DNA from: Puia dinghuensis
GTDB lineage: Bacteria; Bacteroidota; Bacteroidia; Chitinophagales; Chitinophagaceae
Direction of reading: 5' to 3'
DNA length: 64,000 nucleotides
NCBI RefSeq assembly: GCF_014642875.1
Contig: NZ_BMJC01000005.1
Location: forward strand, 124,001 to 188,000
The notes beneath the pieces were generated by a model. It was not told the DNA's origin, ran no database searches, and was given only the letters and a program-made list of their open reading frames with translations. This document shows positions 1 through 8,049 of the stretch, piece after piece. Positions within the stretch are counted from its first letter, which is position 1; each line of letters begins with the position of its first letter. The translations under genes and the position numbers were made by a program.

Positions 1-169
1 CAAGCCCCGCGCTCGCCAACGTGGACTGGGGGATGCGGTAGACACCGTTACTGCCGACCTTGAACTTATAGTAGGTCTTGCTGAAATCGATCCACTCGTT
101 ATTGTAGGCCTGGGCGGCAGCACCCAATGTCAGCACCAACAAGAAACAAAAAGTAAATAATCTTTTCAT
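1..169 (-). CDS. porU2: N-terminal fragment of PorU2-like type IX secretion sortase (partial)
   Basis: Only the first 56 codons are inside the window; the gene runs off the left edge. The product begins with a short basic stretch and a hydrophobic signal peptide ending at about residue 20 (AAAQA), followed by a mature start in which YNNEWIDFSKTYYKFKVG is visible. From memory this start is typical of the PorU2-type gingipain-like (C25) sortases of Chitinophagaceae, which process or attach type IX secretion cargo at the cell surface. The neighbour 26 bases upstream on the same strand is a PorV2-like protein, and PorU/PorV act together, which supports the call. The catalytic domain is outside the window, so the assignment rests on the N-terminus and the context. 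Confidence 0.7.
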   Translation of the reverse strand, partial: MKRLFTFCFLLVLTLGAAAQAYNNEWIDFSKTYYKFKVGSNGVYRIPQSTLASAGL

Positions 170-194
170 ACCTTTTAGGGTTTATCCCGCTTTA

Positions 195-1325
195 TCACCT
201 TTTCTTCTCCTTCCTCCGAAGGTCGATCCGAAGTGAAAAAACATGGGTATACAACGGATACGATTGGTTCGCCAGATTGACGAAGGCATAATCTATCTGT
301 ACATCTCCTACCTTAAAACCGGCGCCTACACTGGGCTGATATATCCATATCTTCTTGTGATTAAGTGTATCCCGGTCGTCCAGCACCTGCTGGAAATTAT
401 TGATCCCGCCTCTTACAAAAAATACATCCCTGAAGGAAAGCTCCAGGCCCGCACGCGGATCGATGCTCACCGGGTTGCTGCTGATCAGCGTATTGCGCCT
501 GCCGTCAAACGTCACATCCAGATCGGCTTCCGCCAGCAGGTTCAGCTTCCTTCCCACCCGGAAATTATACGAACCGCCCACCAGCAGCTGGGGAGCGGTC
601 AACTCTATCGATTTCCCGGGTATCTCGTTCTGCGTCTCGTAGAACACCTCTCTGATAGCCTGGTCAAGCGTAAACGACCAGGCATTGAAGGTTGTCGTTA
701 TATCCTTGGCGACGATCCCCACCTTCCAGCGATTACCCGTTATCTGTGTCGCCGCGTCAAACCCAAAACCCCAGGCGCTGGCAAAACTCCCCGCCTGCCG
801 GTGGATGATCTTGGCGTTGACGCCAAAATTTATCTGCTTGTCCCCCCACACCTTCTCCCGCTGCGCCAGCGAAAGGATAAAGGCATAGTCGGCCGAAGAA
901 AAGGTGGAGATATTGTCAAAATTCACCGTCCCATCCGGCTGCACAAGAAATATCGTGTTGGGGATATCGTCCACCGCAAACCGCAGCAACGTAAGCCCCA
1001 GGGTTCGTTTATTGTCCTTCAGGGGCAGGGCCAGGCTCGCAAAATCATACTTGCCCACCCCCGCATAATATTCGGCGTGCATCAGGCTCAGCTGGGGATT
1101 GTCCCGGATATAGGTCAGCGCAGCCGGGTTCCAATAGCCCGCAGTTGCATCCGAAACCGAAGCCACCTGGGCGCTGGCCATGGCAAGCCCCCGGGCCCCG
1201 GCGCCGATATTTAAAAACTCATTGGAATATTTTGTGAATTGGGTATACGCAGACGAATGAACCAATAAACCCGCAATCATCAGTAAAATGGAGCAGAGGG
1301 TACTACCCCGCATTCTTTTCAACAT
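195..1325 (-). CDS. porV2: PorV2-like outer-membrane protein of type IX secretion
   Basis: The product is a 376-residue outer-membrane beta-barrel of the PorV/PorQ type, which in the family acts as a shuttle holding type IX secretion cargo for the sortase. The reading frame is open to 1376, but the ATG at 1325 is preferred because it puts MLKRMRG directly before a hydrophobic signal peptide (about residues 8-27). The mature start contains NEFLNIGAGARGLAMA, the PorV/PorQ hallmark, followed by the AGYWNPAAL motif. The rest alternates in barrel fashion and ends on a basic tail. It is followed by the PorU2-like gene 26 bases away and is probably co-transcribed with it. It is divergent from tyrS. 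The family is clear; the exact paralogue (PorV2 rather than PorV) is inferred from the neighbour. Confidence 0.82.
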   Translation of the reverse strand: MLKRMRGSTLCSILLMIAGLLVHSSAYTQFTKYSNEFLNIGAGARGLAMASAQVASVSDATAGYWNPAALTYIRDNPQLSLMHAEYYAGVGKYDFASLALPLKDNKRTLGLTLLRFAVDDIPNTIFLVQPDGTVNFDNISTFSSADYAFILSLAQREKVWGDKQINFGVNAKIIHRQAGSFASAWGFGFDAATQITGNRWKVGIVAKDITTTFNAWSFTLDQAIREVFYETQNEIPGKSIELTAPQLLVGGSYNFRVGRKLNLLAEADLDVTFDGRRNTLISSNPVSIDPRAGLELSFRDVFFVRGGINNFQQVLDDRDTLNHKKIWIYQPSVGAGFKVGDVQIDYAFVNLANQSYPLYTHVFSLRIDLRRKEKKR

Positions 1326-1448
1326 AAGCCAACGGTTAAGGTATTTATACTCATAGCCTTCAACGGTGCGGATCATCTGGATATAACGTCCCTTTAATCA
1401 CAATATTGTACCATTGACATCCCCCAACACAAACTGCAAGGAATCCTT

Positions 1449-1456
1449 TACTTTTG
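1449..1456 (+). promoter_or_regulatory. -7 promoter box of tyrS
   Basis: TACTTTTG matches the Bacteroidota -7 consensus TAnnTTTG. Only eight bases separate it from the tyrS ATG at 1465, so transcription should start at or next to the start codon. No well-spaced TTG -33 element is visible. Confidence 0.5.
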
Positions 1457-1464
1457 CGAAAATT

Positions 1465-2742
1465 ATGAACCTCATAGCAGAACTTAAATGGCGCGGCATG
1501 CTCCAGGACATCATGCCGGGGACGGAAGAACAGCTGGCAAAAGAAATGACCTCCGCATACATTGGCTTCGACCCTACCTCCGATAGCCTCCACATCGGCT
1601 CTCTGGTGCCCATCCTGCTGCTCGTACACCTGCAAAAGGCTGGGCATAAGCCATTTGCACTCGTCGGCGGCGCCACCGGCATGGTCGGCGACCCCAGCGG
1701 AAAAAGCGAAGAACGAAACCTGCTCAGCGAAGAGACCCTCAACCACAATCTTTCCTGTATAAAAAACCAGCTCGAAAAATTCCTCGACTTCAACCCAGCC
1801 CTCCCCAATAAGGCCGAAATGGTCAACAACTATGACTGGTTCAAGAACATGCGCTTCCTCGACTTCATCCGGGATGTCGGCAAACATATTACAGTAAATT
1901 ATATGTCTGCCAAAGACAGCGTAAAGAAGCGGCTGGAAGGCGAAAATGGCATGAGCTTCACCGAATTCTCCTACCAACTGGTACAGGGCTTTGACTTCTA
2001 CTGGCTATACACCCATAAGGGCTGTAAGATGCAAATGGGCGGCAGCGACCAGTGGGGTAATATCACCACGGGTACCGAACTTATCCGCCGCATAGGCGGC
2101 GGCGAAGCCTTTGCCTTCACCTGTCCCCTGTTGACAAAGGCCGACGGCGGGAAGTTTGGCAAGACAGAGAAAGGCAATGTCTGGCTCGACCCTCAAAAAA
2201 CCACCCCCTACCAGTTCTACCAGTTCTGGCTCAACGCAACCGATATCGACGCCGAAAAATGGATAAAGATCTTCACCTTCCTTCCGGCTTCGGAGATCGA
2301 AGCGCTCACCCGCGACCATGCCGCCCGGCCCCAGGACCGGCTGCTGCAAAAAACGCTGGCCCAACATGTCACCAGCTTTGTCCACGGCGAAGAAGGATAT
2401 AAGAAGGCGTTGGCCGACACCGAAAAAATGTTCGCCAACCAGTCGGCGACCGCCGAATCCCTCAGTGAAGAAGACCTCCAATCCCTGGATGGCGTCACCC
2501 GCTTCGATTTCGCCGCCGGCAAAGTAGCCGCTGGCATCGATGTCGTCAGCTTCCTCGCCGAGACCGGCATCGCCCCCTCCAAGGGTGAAGCGCGCAAACT
2601 CATCCAGGGCGGCGGCATCAGCATCAACCGGAAAAAGATAGACAACATCAGCCACATGGTCGATGCATCACACCTCCTTCATAACAAATATATCCTGGTC
2701 CAAAAGGGAAAGAAGAATTACTATCTCGTCACCGCCGCCTAA
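1465..2742 (+). CDS. tyrS: Tyrosyl-tRNA synthetase
   Basis: This is a class I aminoacyl-tRNA synthetase that charges tRNA-Tyr in the cytoplasm. The 425-residue product has the usual family length. The HIGH-type signature is HIGS at about residues 43-46. The [11 protein letters not shown] stretch of the tyrosine pocket follows, and the KMSKS-type loop appears as KFGKTE at about 230. The C-terminal 70 residues form an S4-like RNA-binding domain ([17 protein letters not shown]). The frame is open back to 1414, but the ATG at 1465 lines up with the conserved start and lies just behind a -7 box at 1449-1456. Nothing is missing or truncated. Confidence 0.97.
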   Translation: MNLIAELKWRGMLQDIMPGTEEQLAKEMTSAYIGFDPTSDSLHIGSLVPILLLVHLQKAGHKPFALVGGATGMVGDPSGKSEERNLLSEETLNHNLSCIKNQLEKFLDFNPALPNKAEMVNNYDWFKNMRFLDFIRDVGKHITVNYMSAKDSVKKRLEGENGMSFTEFSYQLVQGFDFYWLYTHKGCKMQMGGSDQWGNITTGTELIRRIGGGEAFAFTCPLLTKADGGKFGKTEKGNVWLDPQKTTPYQFYQFWLNATDIDAEKWIKIFTFLPASEIEALTRDHAARPQDRLLQKTLAQHVTSFVHGEEGYKKALADTEKMFANQSATAESLSEEDLQSLDGVTRFDFAAGKVAAGIDVVSFLAETGIAPSKGEARKLIQGGGISINRKKIDNISHMVDASHLLHNKYILVQKGKKNYYLVTAA

Positions 2743-2770
2743 CCACCCGCTCCACCCCCAACCAATTTTA

Positions 2771-2803
2771 TTTTGCCCTAATTATTTTTATTCCTTACCT
2801 TCA
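2771..2803 (+). promoter_or_regulatory. Promoter upstream of the candidate Abi-associated RNA
   Basis: TTTTG (2771-2775) and TACCTTCA (2796-2803) are separated by 20 bases, the spacing expected between the -33 and -7 elements of Bacteroidota promoters. The -7 box departs from TAnnTTTG in its last two positions. The predicted start is near 2808-2810, immediately before the hairpin at 2814-2854 and nearly 90 bases before the Abi start codon. Confidence 0.55.
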
Positions 2804-2809
2804 CACTAA

Positions 2810-2866
2810 CAGTACGCACCACGCTACCCATAAGAACAGCGTCCCAGGGTGCGTCTTTTGCTTTTA
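2810..2866 (+). ncRNA. Candidate structured RNA upstream of the Abi_2 gene
   Basis: Directly after the predicted transcription start the sequence folds into a two-part hairpin. ACGCACC (2814-2820) pairs with GGTGCGT (2848-2854), and the adjoining ACGCT (2821-2825) pairs with AGCGT (2838-2842). A 12-base loop lies inside, and a 5-base bulge CCCAG lies on the 3' side. A T-rich stretch (CTTTTGCTTTTA) follows. Abi_2-family genes of the AbiF type are known to be preceded by a conserved structured RNA that can act as an RNA antitoxin. Position and shape fit that idea, but I cannot compare it with the Rfam model. It could instead be a 5' leader or attenuator of the same transcript. Confidence 0.45.
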
Positions 2867-2897
2867 ACCCATATGAATTCGCTATACCCTCCCGAAA

Positions 2898-3800
2898 ATG
2901 TACTCCAAGCCCGTCACCACCATAGCTCAGCAAATTCAGCAATTAAAAGATAGAGGTCTGTCGATTCAGGATGACGGCAGTGCAGAGCATTTTCTTTCCA
3001 ATATCAGCTACTATCGCCTGGCAGGTTATTGGTGGCCCATGCAATCCGATAAAATAAATCACATTTTTAAGCCCAACAGCAAATTCGACGATGTCATTGC
3101 ACTATACAATTTCGATAGGGAGCTCCGGATTTTGCTGTTTGATGTTATTGAAAGGATTGAAATTGGACTCCGAACTCGAATGATCAATCATCTGTCGTAT
3201 GAGCACGGATTCTGGTGGTTTCAAAAAACGGAAATATTTTCCAACACCAGGCAGTTGATTGTGACCTTGGCCAGTCTGGAAGAAGAATTAGAAAGATCCA
3301 AGGACACTTTTATCAAGGAACACAAGAAAAAACATGCAGACGATCTCCGGTTCCCACCCTGCATTAAAACCCTGGAAATCGCAACCTTTGGAAGCCTTTC
3401 ACGACTATACGGAAACCTTAAACCTAATGTCGCATCCAAAGATATAATTGCATCTGAGCTGAAAACAGTCAATCATACTTACTTGCATAGTTGGTTACAG
3501 TCGATATCCCAAATCAGGAATATCTGCGCTCATCATGGGCGCTTATGGAATAAACATCTGACTATTAAACCCAATCTCTTACCCAAACCACCTGCGCCCT
3601 GGATTGGATACGTACCACCTGTAACCGAACACCATAAGCTATACATTCATGCCTGCTGTATGAAATACCTGCTGGATGTGGTCAGTCCCGGTCATCATTA
3701 TAAAGTAAAACTTGCTCACTTGTTTGACAAATATCCGAGCATTGACTTGATGGCACTCGGCTTTAACACACAGTGGCAGCTGGAACCATTGTGGAATTAA
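2898..3800 (+). CDS. Abi_2-family (AbiD/AbiF-like) abortive infection protein with HEPN motif
   Basis: The product has 300 residues, the usual length of Abi_2 (PF07751) proteins, which cause abortive infection or act as RNA-targeting toxins. The N-terminus carries the typical QQIQQLKDRGL and ISYYRLAGYWWP blocks, followed by FDRELRILLFDVIERIEIGLR. A HEPN RNase motif RxxxxH is intact at R207-H212 in RNICAHHGRLWN. The DNA is clearly AT-richer than the flanking tyrS and GH125 genes and lacks their strong C bias, which suggests transfer. The gene stands alone, with its own promoter and a structured leader upstream. ATG 2898 is the first in-frame start after that leader. The family is firm; phage defence as a role is inferred from the family. 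Confidence 0.88.
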   Translation: MYSKPVTTIAQQIQQLKDRGLSIQDDGSAEHFLSNISYYRLAGYWWPMQSDKINHIFKPNSKFDDVIALYNFDRELRILLFDVIERIEIGLRTRMINHLSYEHGFWWFQKTEIFSNTRQLIVTLASLEEELERSKDTFIKEHKKKHADDLRFPPCIKTLEIATFGSLSRLYGNLKPNVASKDIIASELKTVNHTYLHSWLQSISQIRNICAHHGRLWNKHLTIKPNLLPKPPAPWIGYVPPVTEHHKLYIHACCMKYLLDVVSPGHHYKVKLAHLFDKYPSIDLMALGFNTQWQLEPLWN

Positions 3801-3837
3801 GTCCCGCCAATCCGCCGCCAGCCCCCGCAGCCGCCGC

Positions 3838-5328
3838 CTAACTCAGCAACGCCGGCTTCTCATGATATAGTTTAAGCACAAACTCCCCAAAAAGAGTATT
3901 GGCCCAGGCAAACCACTTGCGCGTGAAATTCGCCGCATCATCCTTATGGAAGGACTCATGCATAAAGCCCGTCCCCGCATGACTCTGCTGCAGCATCTTC
4001 AGGCAATGCGCCATCTCCTGCGAATCATGGCTCGTCAGGCCGCGGATGATAATGCTCAGCGGCCAGATCATCTCCGTGCCCACATGCGGCCCCCCGATCC
4101 CTTCCCCGGCCTTGCCTTTGAAGAAGAACGGGTTTGATTCGCTAAGCAGCATCCGGCGCGTATTCTGGTAAACGGTATAGCCCCGCTGCTCGGGATGAAT
4201 TACCGACAACGGACCCGTAAAATGACTTGACTGAAGATAAGGTAATCCCAACAGGCTGGGAACATTGGCATCATCCATAAACGTGTGATTGCCGAACCCA
4301 TCCGCTTCATACGCAAACACCTCCCCGAACACCGGATGTGTCACTATCGCATGTTCGGTGAGCGCAGTGCTCACCTCTTCTATCAACTTATAGGCCGCAT
4401 CATCCGCCGGCTTCCCATGCATCCCGATCTCCCGGAACAACGTACGCATATCCGTAAGGCTATTCACCGCAAACCAGTTGGAAGGGATCAGGAAAGGATA
4501 GATCGTCGCGTCATCACTCGGCCTGAACATCGAATGGATAAGCCCCACCTTCTTCGTCGGATACCCATACCCTTTCATCGGAATGCTGTCCGTCGCAAAC
4601 TGGCTCTTTCGCTGGAAGGTATAGGGACCCACACCCTCTTTCCGCTGCTGTTCCTTGAAGGTCTGCACGATCCTGCCCATCGCGGCAGCCCAATCCGCAT
4701 CGAAGGGCGAAAGATCGCCCGTCGCCGCCCAGTAACCATGTGCCAAACGAATGGGATAACAAAGACTGTCGATCTCCCACTTCCGTTCGTGGATGCCCGG
4801 CTTCATATCCGTCAGGTCGGTAGCCTTCCACTCGCTCACCCTCGTCGAATCCTTATAAAAAGCGTTGGCATACGGGTCGAGCAGGATACACTTCACCTGG
4901 CGGCGGATAACCCCACGGATCAGCTGCTGCAAGTCCTTGTCCTGCTTGCAAAGCGGGAGATAAGGCCACACCTGCGTGCTGCTGTCGCGAAGCCACATCG
5001 CATCGATGTCGCCCGTGATGACATACGTATCGGGCTTGCCATCCGGCACCCCGAAATCTACCGTCGTATCCAGCGTATTGGGAAAACAGTTCTCGAAAAG
5101 CCAGCCGACCTCTTTATTGCCGACTGTCGTCCGCACCTCATGAATCACCTTTTCTATCGTCTGGCTCTTGAATTTCCGCTGCGCCTCCGCCACCCGCACC
5201 ACCGGGAAATCGGTGTTAACCGCCGCCGAATCCACGGCCGCGGCTCCCATCGCCATTCCTTTCCGGGCCATCATCACTCCCGCCGAAGCAAGCATACTTT
5301 GTTGAAGAAATCTTCTGCGTTTCATCAT
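3838..5328 (-). CDS. GH125 exo-alpha-1,6-mannosidase, Tat-exported
   Basis: The product belongs to glycoside hydrolase family 125 (formerly DUF1237), metal-independent inverting exo-alpha-mannosidases that remove alpha-1,6-linked mannose. Recognisable blocks include FENCFPNTLDTTV, TGDIDAMWLRDSSTQVWPYL, ERKWEIDSLCYPIRL, and a C-terminal MHESFHKDDAANFTRKWFAWAN, all typical of the family. The N-terminus MMKRRRFLQQSMLASAG resembles a twin-arginine signal, so export as a folded enzyme to the periplasm is likely. The frame continues to a TTG at 5337, but ATG 5328 gives the better signal peptide. It lies 23 bases downstream of the permease gene on the same strand and probably ends a three-gene operon. 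Length (496 aa) is normal. Confidence 0.9.
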   Translation of the reverse strand: MMKRRRFLQQSMLASAGVMMARKGMAMGAAAVDSAAVNTDFPVVRVAEAQRKFKSQTIEKVIHEVRTTVGNKEVGWLFENCFPNTLDTTVDFGVPDGKPDTYVITGDIDAMWLRDSSTQVWPYLPLCKQDKDLQQLIRGVIRRQVKCILLDPYANAFYKDSTRVSEWKATDLTDMKPGIHERKWEIDSLCYPIRLAHGYWAATGDLSPFDADWAAAMGRIVQTFKEQQRKEGVGPYTFQRKSQFATDSIPMKGYGYPTKKVGLIHSMFRPSDDATIYPFLIPSNWFAVNSLTDMRTLFREIGMHGKPADDAAYKLIEEVSTALTEHAIVTHPVFGEVFAYEADGFGNHTFMDDANVPSLLGLPYLQSSHFTGPLSVIHPEQRGYTVYQNTRRMLLSESNPFFFKGKAGEGIGGPHVGTEMIWPLSIIIRGLTSHDSQEMAHCLKMLQQSHAGTGFMHESFHKDDAANFTRKWFAWANTLFGEFVLKLYHEKPALLS

Positions 5329-5351
5329 ATGGAACAAACTTTCCGCCGAAA

Positions 5352-6686
5352 CTACGTTATTTTCTTTTTAGCACCCGCGAGCCACGTATCCCGCGCCACA
5401 AAAAATACCACCGTCCCGAAACCCATCAAAAGCAGCCCCAGCAGCGCGGCCAGCCCGGTGGAGAACCAGACGAAAAGCCATATGGAGATAGACAATATCA
5501 CCGGCAACGGATAAAGCCACATCCGGAAAGGCAGACCTTCCGTTCCCTTTCGTCGCCGCAACAGCACCACCCCAATCGCCTGCGCGACAAATTGCACCAG
5601 GATACGCATGGCCAATATCGCATTTATCGCATCTTCCAATCTCAGCAGCAGGCTGCACACAAAACCGAGTCCCCCCACAAACAGCAGTGACACATAAGGG
5701 AAATCCTTACGCGGATGCAACCGGGCAAACCAGGGAAAGAAATTTCCATCCGCCGCCGCGGCATAGGGAACCCGCGAATAACCAAGCACCACTGCAAACA
5801 GCGAGGCAAAGGCGATCCACAGCACCAGCATCGTCGCCACCTGCGCCGTCCGCGTACCATACATCTTTTCCATAAAAAGGCTGATGGCGAACTTCGAATG
5901 CATCGCCTCCTGCCAGGGGATGACCCCGACGACGCTGAAATTCATCGCCAGGTATAGCACCCCGATACACACGATCGAAATAAAGATACTGCGGGGGATA
6001 TTCTTGCCCGGATCGCGGATCTCCCCACCCAGGTGGCAAACATTGTAATACCCGAGAAAACTGTAGATCGTCTTCACCGACGCATGGCCCAGAAGGAGCA
6101 TAAACGACCAGTTGAACATTGCCCCGCCTTTTTCCGGCAGCGGCGAATAGGCCACCCGGTGATGCGTAAAACCGCTTATGATGATCCACAACAGGATGAT
6201 GATCACCCCTGCCCAAAGGAACACCGCCATCTTCCCGATGGTGCGGATATTCCGGTATAACAAGGCGGTGATGACGATCACCAGCAGGCCGGAAAGCGCT
6301 TTTTCTTCCCAATACGTAAGGGGGATCAGGTAGTTGAAGTATTGCGAAAAGCCTATCGCCGCCGACGCTACCACCAGCGCTGATTGCAGACAGGTCTGCC
6401 AGACGAAGAGAAAGGACATCAGCGGTCCGCCCTTCTTCCCGTAAGCCTCCTTTAGAAAATTGTAGCTGCCACCCGCCAGGGGATATGCCGCACCCAGCTC
6501 ACTCCAGATCATCCCGTCGATCAGCGCCGTTACCGCGCCGAATACCCAGGCCCAAAGGAAAAGGTTGCTGCCTACCAGGCGGATCACCAGGGAGAACATC
6601 ACAAAAGGCCCGATCCCCACCATATCGATCATATTGATGGAGGTAGCCTGCAACAAACTTATTTCCCGCTTCATTCCCTGGCTCAT
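5352..6686 (-). CDS. APC-superfamily amino acid permease
   Basis: This is an inner-membrane transporter of the amino acid-polyamine-organocation type, 444 residues with about 12 hydrophobic segments. The first helix contains NMIDMVGIGPFVMFSL, and the second has AAYPLAGGSYNFLKEAYG, the classic APC substrate-site region. The start is placed at ATG 6686 because it overlaps the stop of the upstream aminotransferase gene by four bases (ATGA), which signals translational coupling; the frame upstream of it has no membrane character. The partner genes are a PLP-dependent enzyme upstream and a mannosidase downstream, so an amino acid or amino-acid-containing glycoconjugate is a plausible substrate. 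The specific substrate cannot be read from the sequence. Confidence 0.9.
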   Translation of the reverse strand: MSQGMKREISLLQATSINMIDMVGIGPFVMFSLVIRLVGSNLFLWAWVFGAVTALIDGMIWSELGAAYPLAGGSYNFLKEAYGKKGGPLMSFLFVWQTCLQSALVVASAAIGFSQYFNYLIPLTYWEEKALSGLLVIVITALLYRNIRTIGKMAVFLWAGVIIILLWIIISGFTHHRVAYSPLPEKGGAMFNWSFMLLLGHASVKTIYSFLGYYNVCHLGGEIRDPGKNIPRSIFISIVCIGVLYLAMNFSVVGVIPWQEAMHSKFAISLFMEKMYGTRTAQVATMLVLWIAFASLFAVVLGYSRVPYAAAADGNFFPWFARLHPRKDFPYVSLLFVGGLGFVCSLLLRLEDAINAILAMRILVQFVAQAIGVVLLRRRKGTEGLPFRMWLYPLPVILSISIWLFVWFSTGLAALLGLLLMGFGTVVFFVARDTWLAGAKKKIT

Positions 6687-7978
6687 GCTTTCGCGTACTC
6701 CCCTATCGCAGTGATCAGCTTGTCGAGATCTTTGGTGGTGGTATATACGTTGGGGGTGATCCGCACTCCATGGACGTCCTGCCAATCGATATGGACAGAA
6801 TGTATCCGGTATTGGCCCCACAAATAATCGTCCAGGTCACTCGGCTTCTTGCCTTCGATGCCGACTACCCCGATGGCGCAGCCGAAACCCGGTTTCATAC
6901 TGGTATAGAACTTTACTTTGGGGATGTCCTTCACCGCCTTCATCCAATAACTCTTCAGGTAAAAGAGCCGCTGCTCTTTCCTTGCCGCCCCGATCATATC
7001 GTAAAAATTGATCGCCTTCCCGATCGCCGCCTCGATAAAAAAGGGCCGCGTGCCAAGGTTCTCGAATTTCCGGATATCGTTCGCCTTTGCGTCGGGTGCG
7101 GCCATCAAGGGATACAAGGGGGCGATCTTGTCTTTTCTGACATAGAGCATCCCCGTGCCGATGCCGGCTGTCAGCCATTTGTGCAGGCTGGTGCCAAAAT
7201 AATCCGCACCCGTGGCAGGAATGGTGAATTCCAATTGAGCAAAAGTGTGCGCCCCGTCAACGATCACCTCGATACCCCGCTGGTGGGCGGCGTCCGCGAT
7301 CCTCCGCACCGGGAGTATCTGGCCGTTCCAATTCATCATGTGCGTGACATGAACCACCTTCGTCTTTGCGGTAAAGGCCTTTGTATATTGGCTGACAAGA
7401 TAATCGTTGTCTTCACTCGGTAAGGCAAGCTCTACCCATACAAGCTTGATGCCCTCGCGCTGCTCCCGCTGCTTCCAGGCATTCATGCAATTGGGGTAAT
7501 CGTATTTGCAGACTACCACCTCGTCGCCGGCTTTGAGGTCCAGGCCGAAGATCACCGTCTCCAGCGCCTCGGAAGCATTGCGGTGAATGGCGATCTCTTC
7601 GGCAGAGCAGCCGGAAATGCGTGCCAGGTCGGTGCGCAACGGTTCGCGTGCCTGATCGACTATCCGCCACATATAGTAGCTGGGCCCTTCGTTGGAAAGA
7701 TCGGCAAGCCGCTTCATGGCCTCCTGCACCACCTTCGGCGCGGGCGATACACCCCCATTGTTGAGGTTGATCATCTCAGCATTCGTGGCAAAAGACTGCT
7801 GTACAAAATACCAGAAATCTTCATCTCCCGCCAGTTCCTCGGGCGTCCTGCTTTCTGCATGCATCAGCGCCTTATCCAGGTTGCGGCTCCAGGCGGGTTT
7901 GGTAAGGGTTGCCAGAAAGGCAGTGGCAGAAAAGGTTCCTAGCGCATCCAGGAAGGACCGGCGATTGTAAACAGGCAT
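6683..7978 (-). CDS. Tat-exported class V aminotransferase (isopenicillin N epimerase-like)
   Basis: The 431-residue product is a fold-type I PLP enzyme of the class V aminotransferase family (CsdA / isopenicillin-N-epimerase-like). The PLP lysine is in GTSLHKWLTAGIGTGMLYV, and the DGAHTFAQ stretch supplies the cofactor aspartate. LNNGGVSPAPK near residue 72 is the typical substrate-side loop. Unusually for a PLP enzyme, it begins with NRRSFLDALGTFSATAFLATL, a twin-arginine signal, so it probably acts in the periplasm. Its stop overlaps the start of the permease by four bases, so the two are co-translated. Epimerase, lyase or aminotransferase activity cannot be told apart here. Confidence 0.88.
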   Translation of the reverse strand: MPVYNRRSFLDALGTFSATAFLATLTKPAWSRNLDKALMHAESRTPEELAGDEDFWYFVQQSFATNAEMINLNNGGVSPAPKVVQEAMKRLADLSNEGPSYYMWRIVDQAREPLRTDLARISGCSAEEIAIHRNASEALETVIFGLDLKAGDEVVVCKYDYPNCMNAWKQREQREGIKLVWVELALPSEDNDYLVSQYTKAFTAKTKVVHVTHMMNWNGQILPVRRIADAAHQRGIEVIVDGAHTFAQLEFTIPATGADYFGTSLHKWLTAGIGTGMLYVRKDKIAPLYPLMAAPDAKANDIRKFENLGTRPFFIEAAIGKAINFYDMIGAARKEQRLFYLKSYWMKAVKDIPKVKFYTSMKPGFGCAIGVVGIEGKKPSDLDDYLWGQYRIHSVHIDWQDVHGVRITPNVYTTTKDLDKLITAIGEYAKA

Positions 7979-8035
7979 AATTGTGTAGCAGGGCGGGTTA
8001 GGCTCCGCCTCAGGCGGGACAAGATAAGAAAAAAC

Positions 8036-8043
8036 TATCTTTG
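8036..8043 (+). promoter_or_regulatory. -7 promoter box of lpxB
   Basis: TATCTTTG is a perfect TAnnTTTG box, and only six bases lie between it and the lpxB ATG at 8050. Transcription would begin at or beside the A of the start codon, predicting a leaderless message. Confidence 0.6.
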
Positions 8044-8049
8044 CCCCAC

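Noticed and set aside
2898-3800. Cas13-like effector
   Set aside because: Only one HEPN motif and 300 residues are present; there is no crRNA array. It is a normal Abi_2 protein.
4285-5514. Long open frame on the plus strand opposite the GH125 gene
   Set aside because: Its product is Arg/His/Pro-rich without any domain, as expected for the antisense of a GC-rich gene; the minus-strand frame has a clear family match.
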